Of a stretch of 64,000 nucleotides of DNA, positions 36,101 to 45,167 are shown in pieces (positions within the stretch are counted from its first letter, which is position 1; each line of letters begins with the position of its first letter). The DNA comes from Ureibacillus thermophilus (GTDB lineage Bacteria; Bacillota; Bacilli; Bacillales_A; Planococcaceae): contig NZ_CP036528.1 of NCBI RefSeq assembly GCF_004331915.1, positions 1,487,733-1,551,732 of the forward strand, in the 5' to 3' direction. The position numbers and the translations under genes are program-made. The notes beneath the pieces are model-generated. The model was not told the DNA's origin. It did not search any database and saw nothing but the letters and a program-made list of their open reading frames with translations.

Positions 36101-38008
36101 TTACATTTGTTTATCTATATATCTCGGTATGTCAACATTGTAGATTAGTTCTTCTGTTCGATTTAATTGAAGATATGTGGCAACTACATCTTCGTTATAA
36201 TGAACTTGCAAACGTGAGTGGTATTTATAGCATTTTTGTTGGTTATTTTTATTCGGATAACTACAGCGAGAATCATTCGGAGATTGATATGAATTGTAAG
36301 TATCATAATCATCTTGTTTTTCACTTATTAAGTAATAATCGTCTCCATATTTTTTACTATTCGAAAACGAACTTTTACTAGATTTTCCCCTGATAGCATG
36401 TAAAGTAATTCTATTCCCATAAATACCGCCATGGATTTTCATATTGGATCCTACACCGTATATTTCAAGTTCTTGATCTGAATAAAGATAACCATAAATT
36501 TCACTCGGTTTATCATGTTCAGACCATAATGAATTATTAGCTAATTCTACTTTTCCTTTTGAGAAAATAACTAACGTACCATTTGAATTTTCGCCATTAT
36601 CATTTTTGTAAGTAAGGCTGTTTATTTTCGAATATTGAATATCAACTCCTGATTGACCATTTACATAAATTAATGCATTAGCTGATAAGTCAGAATTTTC
36701 AATAATGAGTTTTCCATTCACAAAGATACTACCTTGCAGTTCAACTTTACCTGTAATCGTCAAATCACCATTTACATACAAAGTATCGTTTATCTTGACT
36801 TTTGTAGAAGTTCTATCTCCACCTTTAATACTTAAATTCGCATTCGTAGCAAGGCGATCAAACTCAAAATTACCGTATAATAATACAAAGGTTTCTGTAT
36901 TATTTGGTACATAGTATCTTGTTTTTGTACAAGGGACTAATCCACACCAACCTAAATAAGTTTTTGTATAAACTAAGTATCTTTTACCTTTATAAGTACC
37001 ACTTGATATGTTGTAACTATCTGGAATTGATTGTAAATCTGTTGTATTAGGTGAATTTCTTTCGTATTTATAAGCAGATTTTTTACTCTCTATATCCACT
37101 GGTTTTATTTCTGAATCGGTAGTGATAACCGAAGGAGCAGTATCAAATACGCTAGTATCAAATAAATCGCTTATTTTATCTTTTTCGATGTTACGTAATA
37201 CGCTATTATTCAATAAGTGAATCCTATCGTAACGTTCTTTATTAGTTAGTTTGTCTACCACTTGATAAAATTTACTATTATTACCTACTACAATTTTTGG
37301 GCTACTATGTTTACTTGTTGATTTCATACTTGGCTTTAAGCTTTCAACCCAATAGTGATGATTATCATTAATTATATGAGCTTTTTCGTAAGTGGTTAAG
37401 CTTCCGTTAAACCTTAAATCGCCAGTTATTTGTACCGCACCGTTTAAATGAATATTTCCTTGTGAAGTGAGTGCATATTTTAACTGTTCAGGAACTTTAT
37501 CAGCTCCAATTTCTACAAATGTTGTTAATTGTTTTCTTTTCCCATTAACATTACCAATGCTTACTATTTCTAATTTTCTTTTTAATACATTTAATTCCCC
37601 GTCTTCATCATAAACTGGATGTACCTCTTTAATACAAGCGATAGATTGGTCGGAAGCCTTACTTGTTGTAACGACTAATCCGCTAATAAGATTCCCGTTA
37701 GAGTCGAATGTACATCGATATTTCGGATGATTTTTGTCATATTTTTCTAACTCATCAATAAAATCATCTTTTGATTTTCCGCTTTTTGTAAAATCGGCAA
37801 GGCTAGTATTGATATCATTTACAATATAATCTAAGCCCTTTTCTGCTAAATTTAATGATTGAACATTTTCTTCGCGAGTAGTGTTTCTTACGGTCCCGTT
37901 CATAGATAATGTAACTAATGAAAAAGCTATTACTGAAAATAATATGATAATCGCAAAGGTAAGGAATAGGGTGTATCCTTGTGAATTGTTAATATATTTT
38001 TTTAACAT
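36101..38008 (-). CDS. Large PilX-like minor pilin/adhesin candidate
   Basis: 635 residues starting at the ATG at 38008, with GAGGAGGG upstream. The N-terminus (SQGYTLFLTFAIIILFSVIAFSLVTL) is a single hydrophobic helix like PilX-type minor pilins, but without the usual Glu5. A short helical part is followed by a long extracellular region. There, hydrophobic-glycine repeats (LTSQGNIHLNGAVQITGDL; LYVNGDLTITGKVELQGS; IFVNGKLIIENS) suggest a beta-helix or bactofilin-like stack. At least seven cysteines lie in this region, some paired closely (GWCGLVPC; RCSYP with QKCYK), suggesting disulfides. Last gene of the minus arm. Role inferred as pilus tip or adhesion. Confidence 0.75.
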   Translation of the reverse strand: MLKKYINNSQGYTLFLTFAIIILFSVIAFSLVTLSMNGTVRNTTREENVQSLNLAEKGLDYIVNDINTSLADFTKSGKSKDDFIDELEKYDKNHPKYRCTFDSNGNLISGLVVTTSKASDQSIACIKEVHPVYDEDGELNVLKRKLEIVSIGNVNGKRKQLTTFVEIGADKVPEQLKYALTSQGNIHLNGAVQITGDLRFNGSLTTYEKAHIINDNHHYWVESLKPSMKSTSKHSSPKIVVGNNSKFYQVVDKLTNKERYDRIHLLNNSVLRNIEKDKISDLFDTSVFDTAPSVITTDSEIKPVDIESKKSAYKYERNSPNTTDLQSIPDSYNISSGTYKGKRYLVYTKTYLGWCGLVPCTKTRYYVPNNTETFVLLYGNFEFDRLATNANLSIKGGDRTSTKVKINDTLYVNGDLTITGKVELQGSIFVNGKLIIENSDLSANALIYVNGQSGVDIQYSKINSLTYKNDNGENSNGTLVIFSKGKVELANNSLWSEHDKPSEIYGYLYSDQELEIYGVGSNMKIHGGIYGNRITLHAIRGKSSKSSFSNSKKYGDDYYLISEKQDDYDTYNSYQSPNDSRCSYPNKNNQQKCYKYHSRLQVHYNEDVVATYLQLNRTEELIYNVDIPRYIDKQM

Positions 38009-38009
38009 A

Positions 38010-38516
38010 CTAACCCTCCTCTTCTTCTTTTTTAAGATCATTGATTGATCGAACTTCAGTTTTAAAGGTTTTTTCAAAATTGTTTTTGGTAGATTGTAAA
38101 GTCAACATGATAGTATATGTACGATTAAGATTGGTATCCTCAGTGTACCCAATTTCGCTTTTTTCCCATACAACTTCAACGATTGCATCATTGTATTGAA
38201 GTGTTGAACCATTTAAATAAATTTGCCCATTTTTAAATCCGGTAATAGTTGAAGAATCATCAATTTTTTCAAGATAATAATTATTGTGACTAGGATCTTC
38301 TATAAATTTAAATTCAGAATTTTTTGAGGTATATATTTCTTTTATTAGACTCGACATAATAAAATCCGCTGCGTCTCTTATAGCAATTTCGGTGGTTACT
38401 TTTTCTTGTGTTTTAAAAGAATTTATTAAAAGGGTAGTAGAAAAAAGAAGTACAAAGCTGGAAATAATGATTGCTGCAAGTAGCTCAACTAAAGTGAGAC
38501 CTCTTTGATTATTCAT
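38010..38516 (-). CDS. Minor pilin, PilW/ComGF-like
   Basis: 168 residues with a class III/type IV prepilin signal. R-G before LTLVELLAAIIISSFVLLFS gives a prepilin peptidase cut after Gly, with Glu at +5. The rest is a polar pilin-type domain. Ends one base before the ATG of the 635-residue gene and overlaps the upstream pilin gene by eight bases, so the three are one operon. It would be processed by the peptidase at 50372-51124 and incorporated into the pilus by the PilBTC machine. Confidence 0.85.
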   Translation of the reverse strand: MNNQRGLTLVELLAAIIISSFVLLFSTTLLINSFKTQEKVTTEIAIRDAADFIMSSLIKEIYTSKNSEFKFIEDPSHNNYYLEKIDDSSTITGFKNGQIYLNGSTLQYNDAIVEVVWEKSEIGYTEDTNLNRTYTIMLTLQSTKNNFEKTFKTEVRSINDLKKEEEEG

Positions 38517-38934
38517 ATATTACGTACCCCTCTACAGTACTTTTTTTACCGTTATATTCAACAGTAACAATAACGTTAATTAATTTGTTGTTTTTTTCAT
38601 TGTTATTTTGTGTTGCAATAATTTCGAGGTCGTAAGTATCGCCGCCCGAATATATTTCTTTTGTTTTTCGAATAGTTTGATTATAATTTACTGAATAATC
38701 TACTGGGGGTAAATTACCGGTTTCAAAAGGAGATAACTTTATTCTTTCAAGTTCTGCTTCAGCTAAATTGATAGCAATTAACTTGTCATTATTGTAATTA
38801 GCAGTATTAAACGAAGAAATGAATAATGAATAAAAGCTAAGTAAAGCGATTGTAATTAAAACAATTGATGCGACAGCTTCAACTAACGAAAAACCTTGAT
38901 TATTCTTAATCATATTAAAAATTTTTAAATACAA
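38509..38934 (-). CDS. Minor pilin, PilV-like
   Basis: About 141 residues from the TTG at 38934, with AGGTG six bases upstream. The alternative GTG at 38943 overlaps that site. Prepilin signal Q-G before FSLVEAVASIVLITIALLSF, Glu at +5. The following NLAEAELERIKLSP resembles the PilV/GspI group. It is the first gene of the three-gene minor pilin operon. Confidence 0.82.
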   Translation of the reverse strand: MYLKIFNMIKNNQGFSLVEAVASIVLITIALLSFYSLFISSFNTANYNNDKLIAINLAEAELERIKLSPFETGNLPPVDYSVNYNQTIRKTKEIYSGGDTYDLEIIATQNNNEKNNKLINVIVTVEYNGKKSTVEGYVIYE

Positions 38935-39555
38935 TTTCTTCACCTACCTGTCATAACAACAAAAAATGTCTTTGATGAATAGAGATTGATCAATGAAAAA
39001 CGAATGCATAAAGTATGGATTTGAGTAGCAGTGATTATTATTTATTGAATGAATGATCCCAAATATTGAAGAAATCTTTTTCATTGTATTTTATGAGTAA
39101 ACTTTCAGATTTGATGAAATAGTAGTAATAAAGACATATTTTAAATAGAATAGTTTTAAGATTAATTATTAATATAATACAAATGTAATAGGTGGTTGAA
39201 AATGGGTATAAAGTTATAAAAATGCTATGAACTCACATTTATGACTTAGAAATTAGTAAAAATTTCTTTTGGAGTGTAGGTCGTTCCACTTCTTTTTTTT
39301 CACATTTTTAATATCCAGTTTGTTTGCAACAATAAATGTCATTGTGTGTAATAAAACAATATATTTTCTCGTTAAGGGATGAGTAGTAAAATTTTCTTAT
39401 TCAATATCATTATATGTGAAGGATAAATGAAGAAAATTACATTTCTATTGAAATATTGACAATAAAGTGATTTTTTCTGCTTACTCATTAGAGATCCTTA
39501 AAATGTTTATATTAATATTGAATCGATCCAATAAAAAAGGGGCATGTCTAAAAAA
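38935..39555. other. AT-rich intergenic stretch
   Basis: About 620 bases, strongly AT-rich, between the minor pilin operon and the IS3-family element. No supported reading frame, repeat or RNA was found. The promoter of the minor pilin operon must lie here or further upstream, but no convincing -35/-10 pair could be chosen. Confidence 0.5.
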
Positions 39556-39601
39556 TGAACTGCTCCCTGTCAAATAGACAGTGTAAAAAATAAAAATGTT
39601 A

Positions 39602-40502
39602 CTAAGCGGCTTGAGCCCTGTATTCTAAGGGATTTAAGCCGTTTAATTTTTTCTGATAACGGAAATGGTTATAAAAATAAATAGATTCATCAATCGATTG
39701 TTTCCGTGCTTGATATGAATCATAGGTATTCAAATGATATTTTTCACATTTGAATTTACTCCAAAAGGATTCAGTTGGAGCGTTATCGATGCATTGACCC
39801 ACACGAGACATACTTTGTGTTCATTGTGCCTCGTCTATGATCTCCTTATATTTTTTGGACGTATATTGGAATCCTCGATCGCTATGTACGAGTGGATGTT
39901 CATCAGGTTTCAGGGTTTGGATTGCTTTTCGTATGGTTTTAAAAACGAATTGATTATTGGAATGGCCCAATTCATAACTCGCAATAGAACCATCATGCAA
40001 ATCAATAATGGCACTTAAATAGGCTTTTTTTTTCGTTCCCATATTTCAGCTCCGTTACATCTGTACACCATTTCGTATTGGGCTTTTCTGCAGTAAACTC
40101 GCGATTTAATCGATTTTCAGCGACGTGTTGAACAGGTGATTTCTTATATCGTTCTCGTTTTCTTCGAATCACTGCTTGAATCTTCGCAATTTTCATCAAA
40201 CAATCAATGCGTTTTTTATTGACAAGGGGCTCATTCGCCATTTTTCTGTATCGATTAATGGTGATGGTCATGCGACGATAACCATAGATTCCATTGACTT
40301 GTTCGTGAAGCGTTTTAATGCCCTCTAACAGTGATTCATTCAATTGTTCACGCGCTGATAGAGTGCGTTTCAGCCATTTATAATAAGCTGCTCGTGAAAC
40401 GCCTGCGATGTGACAAAGTAAAATGATAGATAAGCGTTCGGTTTCATGTAATTCTTGAATGGCCTCATATCGAGTTTGTAATCGTACTTGGGTTAACGAC
40501 AC
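39602..40502 (-). pseudogene. IS3-family transposase orfB, disrupted
   Basis: The HTH_21 region and DDE core are recognisable (DVTELKYG, YLSAIIDLHDGSIASYELG, HSDRGFQYTS, SMSRVGQCIDNAP). The frame shifts at an A9 run (about 40027-40035), after which KKAYLSAI continues in another frame. A TGA at 39821-39823 interrupts it again, in front of the T-Q-S-M-S-R-V-G block. Full-length product would be about 300 residues. The A9 run could also be a sequencing error, but the stop is independent. Confidence 0.85.
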
Positions 40503-40528
40503 TTCCTTTCGATTTCCTCTAATTTTTT

Positions 40529-41173
40529 TTAAAATAGATTTTCTGCACGTAAACGTTCATTCTCGCGTTCAATTCGTTTGATTTCTAATTTAAATTTTTC
40601 TTCCGTCGTTAATTCAGCCTCTGATTTTGTGCGTCCACGGCGATCTTGTAGCCCTTCTTCTCCATGTAACTCAAATTTTTTCACCCATTGGTATACATGT
40701 TGATAAGAAACTTGATAAGTTTGGGCTGCTAATTGATAATTTTTATGGTGCTTTAAGCAAAAATCGACTATCTCCATTCGTTCTAGTAGGGTTGTTTTTC
40801 TACCTTTTGTCATTGTTTTACTCAATCCTTTACCCGAATCTTTTATATTACCATGACTAGTATACTTTTTCACCCACTTCAATAAAATCGTTCTACCTGA
40901 AATTTGATGTTTTTTCATTAATTCGAGTAAAGAATATTCACCAGATAAATAATCCTCCACCGCTTGAATCTTCTGTTTTCTTGTATAGCATCGTGGAGAA
41001 AAGTTAGAGCGAAAGACCGCTTCACCAAAAGCTTCATACTTTCGAACCCATTCTTTTAAAATGCTTTGGTGAATTTTATATTGACGAGCAAGCTTTTTAA
41101 ATGAATAATCACCCATTAAATATAAATGAATCAGTTTTAACATGAACTCTTTAGGATACTTGTAAAAGGTCAT
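40529..41173 (-). CDS. IS3-family orfA (helix-turn-helix protein)
   Basis: 214 residues with three consecutive helix-turn-helix units (about 1-60, 60-115 and 135-185: LARQYKIHQSILKEWVRKY; LMKKHQISGRTILLKWVKKY; AAQTYQVSYQHVYQWVKKF). A leucine-zipper-like end follows (KRIERENERLRAENL). It is intact, and in an active element would be joined to orfB by frameshifting at the following A8 tract. Confidence 0.85.
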   Translation of the reverse strand: MTFYKYPKEFMLKLIHLYLMGDYSFKKLARQYKIHQSILKEWVRKYEAFGEAVFRSNFSPRCYTRKQKIQAVEDYLSGEYSLLELMKKHQISGRTILLKWVKKYTSHGNIKDSGKGLSKTMTKGRKTTLLERMEIVDFCLKHHKNYQLAAQTYQVSYQHVYQWVKKFELHGEEGLQDRRGRTKSEAELTTEEKFKLEIKRIERENERLRAENLF

Positions 41174-41254
41174 AATGAAAGCCCCCTATTAGGTCAGATG
41201 AATTTTTATTTTTTCATCTGTCTACCTAATAGGGAGCATATCACCTTAAAATGA

Positions 41255-41713
41255 TTATTCATTTTCTGACGTTTCCCATTTCAAAACATTATTTTTTTCT
41301 ATGATTCGAGAACCGCTTTTCTTATCGAATACAGCGACGTTTATTATGGATAAATTTTTTTCTGTTTTATGGGGCCTCATTTTCAAAATAACGTAAAATT
41401 CATCATCTTCATCATATTCCTTTTCGAAGGTGAAGACGGCGTACTCTCCTTCTTTCGGTTCACGATAACCAATCGATTGGATTGCTTCGAAACGTTTTTC
41501 AAAGGGATATTTTTCAGTAACGGCAAAGACTTTAGCAAGCTCTGCTTCTGCCACTTTTGTAGCTTCTGCTACCACTTCTTCTGAAAATTTTAAATTTCGG
41601 TCTTTCATAGTAAAATAAACCGTTGCAACGCCTGAAATTAGGAAAAAAACACAAAGAATGACTACTGTAATGATAAGAGGTTTACCGCCTCTTTCGTTTT
41701 TTAGGTATTTCAC
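41255..41713 (-). CDS. Small membrane-anchored pilus-associated protein, unrecognised
   Basis: 152 residues starting at the GTG at 41713, with AAGGTG six bases upstream; a GTG at 41722 is less well placed. N-terminal ERGGKPLIITVVILCVFFLISGV is one hydrophobic helix after a charged, glycine-containing leader, reminiscent of PilX-type or pilin-like proteins but without the Glu5 motif. The rest is an acidic, beta-rich extracytoplasmic domain (DEDDEFYVILKMRP). I do not recognise the family. It is divergent from the pil operon, and its separation from the minor pilins is due to the IS, so it probably belonged to that operon. Confidence 0.65.
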   Translation of the reverse strand: MKYLKNERGGKPLIITVVILCVFFLISGVATVYFTMKDRNLKFSEEVVAEATKVAEAELAKVFAVTEKYPFEKRFEAIQSIGYREPKEGEYAVFTFEKEYDEDDEFYVILKMRPHKTEKNLSIINVAVFDKKSGSRIIEKNNVLKWETSENE

Positions 41714-41722
41714 TATATGCAC

Positions 41723-42153
41723 CTTCTTATATATGTGGTTTGAAATCTATCTTCAATGTAACCGAAAAAGGTGAAAATCGCTAGTGGATTCAAAGGTTTG
41801 TTCTCTCATTGTCACAATTTTAAGTATTTATGGCGGATGATCCTCTTGAATATAATGGAAAATATCAGGGTACAAAAAAGAAACAAAATATACAAATCTT
41901 AATACATGTAACAAAGTTTTATTAATACAATAATAGCATAAGAGAACGATTATTTTTTAATAAAAGATATCAGCGATTCTATAGTTAATGAAAAAACAGC
42001 TAAATTTTCACAAATTAGGCATAAAGAATCATACAAAATTATAGAAAATACTGTAATCTATAATTATAGTGACTTATTAATCAATTCGACATCTTTTGTT
42101 TTAGTATTTTTTAGCTAAAATAATGAAAAAAATTACAGCGACGAGGTGATAGG
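41723..42153. other. Divergent AT-rich control region of the pilus island
   Basis: 430 bases between the minus-strand small membrane protein and the plus-strand pil operon. It must hold both promoters. TATAAT-like hexamers occur (for example TATAAT at 42059-42064 and TAAAAT at 42116-42121), but none has a well-spaced -35. No binding-site palindrome was found. Confidence 0.4.
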
Positions 42154-43470
42154 TTGAAGTACATAAAATACCATAAAGCATTCACCTTCATCCTTGTGAT
42201 TATTGCAATGATTTGCTTAATTGTTTTCATGCAAACTTCATTAAAAGCTTCTGCGGACGGGAAACGAGCAAATGGTTCTACTATTGGTGGAGTCAATGTT
42301 TCTGGTTTGAAAGATGATGAAATAAAAGAAGTGCTGGAAAATGCAATTCTTGAATGGAAATCAGAGCCAATCATCATACAGGGTGGCGGTGCAGAACTGA
42401 CGATTAATCCACAGGAAATACAATTTGATATCGAACGGTCAATAAAAAATTACCGAAATCTAACAGACAAACCATTTTTCCTGTTTTGGACATCTGATAG
42501 GAAAGTGCAAGTTCCAATATATATATCAGAGAGTGACGTTGTAAAAAATCAAATTTCTAACATCTCCATTTGGGATACGGAGGAAACTTACAATCAAGTT
42601 GTTATGCAAGCTTCTTATTTAAAATCCCATGAAATTGAGGCAATTGTAACCGATACGACACAGCTTAAAAATGAAAGAATCGCATTATCCATTGAGGAAA
42701 TTCCCGAAAACGCAATAGGCGTACAATTATTAGCGGAAGCTTTGGACGAATATATATTAAAGCCGAACAACCCATTTTCTTTGTTGACAGATTTAGAAAA
42801 TCTAACAGATTCCGCAAACATTGAAGGATTAAATTTTTTTGGCTCAATGATTTACAATACAGTTTTACAAAGCAAAGTGGAGATTTTGGAAAGACACCCG
42901 CAAAAAGAGATTCCAGATTATTTGCAGCCCGGCATGGATGTATATATAGATGCTTTTACAGAGAAGGATTTACAATTTGTTAATGTTTCTGAGCATCCAT
43001 ATTTGCTGAAAACAACCGTTGAAGACAATCGGTTGAAAGTGGAGTTGTATTCTAGCGTAAAAGAAGCGACAGTCCAAGTTTATGTTGATCAACAACCTAT
43101 CGCACCTCGAATCATAAACAGATACTCTAAAGATTTGCCAATGGGTGCAACGAAGTTAATTCAAGAAGAGAAACAGGGTCTTCAAGTAACGGTTACAAGA
43201 AAGATTTCGGAAAATGGGGACGAACAAATACAAGAGATTAGTAGAGATTATTATGCTCCAATAAATCGAATCGTGTTGAAATCAACAAGTCAACCAGTTT
43301 CTGATGCGATTGAAGAACAGGGCAATAACACAAATTCTAGTCTAGTAGAAAACGTGGATTTAGATGGTGATGGATTACCGGATTACGACAACAGCAATGA
43401 AGTGAGTCTTGATGAAGATTTGCCTCCTGGAAGTTACTATGATAAAGGCGGTAATTTAGTAACTCCATAG
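42154..43470 (+). CDS. VanW/YoaR-like surface protein with G5-like domain
   Basis: 438 residues, TTG start after GAGGTGATAGG. N-terminal membrane anchor or signal (AFTFILVIIAMICLIVFMQT). A peptidoglycan-binding-4-like module follows (about 40-150: GVNVSGLKDDEIKEVLENA). A degenerate VanW core (about 180-290) contains KPNNPFSLL, MIYNTVLQSKVEILERHP and YLQPGMDVYID, but the usual GGGICQ is missing. Next come a G5-like segment (about 325-375) and a D-L-D-G-D-G-L-P-D-Y-D acidic loop resembling a calcium-binding motif. First gene of the pilBTC operon. Probably acts at the cell wall, perhaps guiding or holding the pilus. Confidence 0.75.
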   Translation: MKYIKYHKAFTFILVIIAMICLIVFMQTSLKASADGKRANGSTIGGVNVSGLKDDEIKEVLENAILEWKSEPIIIQGGGAELTINPQEIQFDIERSIKNYRNLTDKPFFLFWTSDRKVQVPIYISESDVVKNQISNISIWDTEETYNQVVMQASYLKSHEIEAIVTDTTQLKNERIALSIEEIPENAIGVQLLAEALDEYILKPNNPFSLLTDLENLTDSANIEGLNFFGSMIYNTVLQSKVEILERHPQKEIPDYLQPGMDVYIDAFTEKDLQFVNVSEHPYLLKTTVEDNRLKVELYSSVKEATVQVYVDQQPIAPRIINRYSKDLPMGATKLIQEEKQGLQVTVTRKISENGDEQIQEISRDYYAPINRIVLKSTSQPVSDAIEEQGNNTNSSLVENVDLDGDGLPDYDNSNEVSLDEDLPPGSYYDKGGNLVTP

Positions 43471-43485
43471 AAAGGAGAGGACAAA

Positions 43486-45153
43486 ATGATTGCAAAAAAT
43501 CGGAAACGATTAGGGGACTTGCTTGTAGAAGCAGGAGTCATTACACCTGAACAACTCGACTATGCATTGAAAAATAAATCAAAAGATGAGAAACTGGGAG
43601 ACTTTTTAATCAGAGAAAACTTTATAACAGAGCAACAATTGATTGAAGTGCTTGAATTCCAATTGGGCGTTCCGCATATTAACTTAAGCCAATATCATAT
43701 CGATCCGGAAGTGCTTCAATTAGTGCCGGCAGAATTGGCAAAACGGGTACAAATAATGCCTATCAGAAAAGATAAAAATAGATTGTTCATTGCAATGGCT
43801 GACCCAATGGACTATTTTGCCATCGAGGAAGTTCGGATGGCAACTGGTTGCCATATTGAAACGGCCATTGCTGCAAAAGATGATTTGTACAGAACCATTG
43901 CAAAATATTATGATTTGCAAGAGTCTTTGGATAAGGCGATGGCAGATTTAAACGATACAACTTCTGAAACTGTGGAGCAGCAAATCACCGATGAGGAATC
44001 ACCAATCGTCCGCTTAGTGAACCAATTAATTTCCAATGCCGTATTGCAACGGGCGAGCGACATTCACTTTGAGCCGCTAGAAACGAAATTTCGGGTAAGA
44101 TACCGGATAGATGGTGTGCTCAGAACGGAGCGTTCCCTTCCAAAACATATGCAAAATATGATCACTGCCCGCATTAAAATTTTGGGGAATCTAAATATTA
44201 CTGAAAACCGATTACCGCAAGATGGGCGCATTAAAACAACTGTCAATTTTCGACCGGTGGATATACGTTTATCAACTTTGCCGACGATTTACGGCGAAAA
44301 AATCGTTATGCGTATCCTCGATTTGAACAATGCTGCCACGAGTATTGATAAATTAGGGTTTAGCGAACAAAATGAAAAATTATTCCGGTACATGATTTCT
44401 AGACCAAACGGCATCGTACTCATTTCCGGTCCAACTGGATCAGGTAAATCGACGACGTTGTATGCCGCTTTATCTGAGCTGAACCAAGAAGGTGTTAATA
44501 TCATAACGGTTGAAGATCCTGTGGAATATCGATTGGAAGGAATCAACCAAATACAAGTAAGAGAAGAAGTTGGATTAACTTTTGCCACAGGATTGCGCTC
44601 CATACTCCGCCAAGACCCAGATATTATTATGATTGGAGAAATCCGTGACACTGAAACAGCAGAGATTGCCACTCGAGCTTCCCTTACTGGTCACTTAGTT
44701 TTAAGTACTCTCCATACAAACAGCGCCGTAGAATCGATTTCTCGACTTGAAGATATGGGGATTGAGCCGTTTTTAATTGCATCTTCTGTAGTCGGAGTTA
44801 TCGCACAACGTTTAGTAAGACGAGTATGCCGTGACTGTGCAGAAACTGTACCTGCAACCTTGCGGGAAAAGGAGCTATTTTCTAAGGAAGGGCTTCAAAT
44901 AGAACATGTGCTTCGAGGTCGCGGTTGCGCAGTTTGTAACCATACCGGCTATAGAGGAAGAATTGCAATTCATGAAATCTTGCCTATCGATCGTACCGTG
45001 AGAGAATACATTTTGCAGCGGAAAGGGACTCCAGCAATTATGGATTATATGAAACGTGAAGGCTATCGCACATTACTTGGAGATGGATTTTTGAAAGTTT
45101 TACAAGGCTTGACTACAACAGAAGAAGTATTACGTGTTTCAAGGGTCGAATAG
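43486..45153 (+). CDS. pilB: Type IV pilus assembly ATPase PilB
   Basis: 555 residues. The N-terminal MshEN/GspE-N domain (about 5-150, LGDLLVEAGVITPEQLDYAL) could bind cyclic di-GMP or PilM. The ATPase core has Walker A GPTGSGKST near residue 315, Asp/His boxes, and DPDIIMIGEIRD as Walker B. Four cysteines (C-R-D-C and C-A-V-C-N-H-T-G-Y) form the zinc site of extension ATPases. It powers pilus extension from the cytoplasmic side. GAAAGGAGAGG precedes the ATG. Confidence 0.94.
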   Translation: MIAKNRKRLGDLLVEAGVITPEQLDYALKNKSKDEKLGDFLIRENFITEQQLIEVLEFQLGVPHINLSQYHIDPEVLQLVPAELAKRVQIMPIRKDKNRLFIAMADPMDYFAIEEVRMATGCHIETAIAAKDDLYRTIAKYYDLQESLDKAMADLNDTTSETVEQQITDEESPIVRLVNQLISNAVLQRASDIHFEPLETKFRVRYRIDGVLRTERSLPKHMQNMITARIKILGNLNITENRLPQDGRIKTTVNFRPVDIRLSTLPTIYGEKIVMRILDLNNAATSIDKLGFSEQNEKLFRYMISRPNGIVLISGPTGSGKSTTLYAALSELNQEGVNIITVEDPVEYRLEGINQIQVREEVGLTFATGLRSILRQDPDIIMIGEIRDTETAEIATRASLTGHLVLSTLHTNSAVESISRLEDMGIEPFLIASSVVGVIAQRLVRRVCRDCAETVPATLREKELFSKEGLQIEHVLRGRGCAVCNHTGYRGRIAIHEILPIDRTVREYILQRKGTPAIMDYMKREGYRTLLGDGFLKVLQGLTTTEEVLRVSRVE

Positions 45154-45167
45154 AAAGGGATGTACAT

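Larger units (their letters stand above)
39556..41243 (-). mobile_element. IS3-family (IS150-like) insertion sequence, decayed
   Basis: About 1.69 kb bounded by imperfect inverted repeats. The left end is TGAACTGCTCCCTG (39556 on), with GTAAAAAATAAAAAT a little further in; the right end, read inward from 41243, is TGATATGCTCCCTA with GAAAAAATAAAAAT further in. It carries orfA and orfB on the minus strand, separated by an A8 tract (near 40530-40540) typical of programmed frameshifting. No 3-5 base target duplication is evident. orfB is broken twice, so the element should not move by itself. Confidence 0.85.

Noticed and set aside
36082-36381. 99-codon plus-strand frame over the end of the large minor pilin
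   Set aside because: Antisense to a coherent pilin-type protein, AT-driven composition, and a terminator stem lies at its start.
38010-38077. Longer N-terminus (23 residues) for the large minor pilin
   Set aside because: The extension is very basic, lies in the end of the upstream gene and bypasses the good GAGGAGGG site that serves the ATG at 38008.
39734-40018. 94-codon plus-strand frame inside the IS3-family element
   Set aside because: It is antisense to the DDE region of orfB, which is clearly recognisable on the minus strand.
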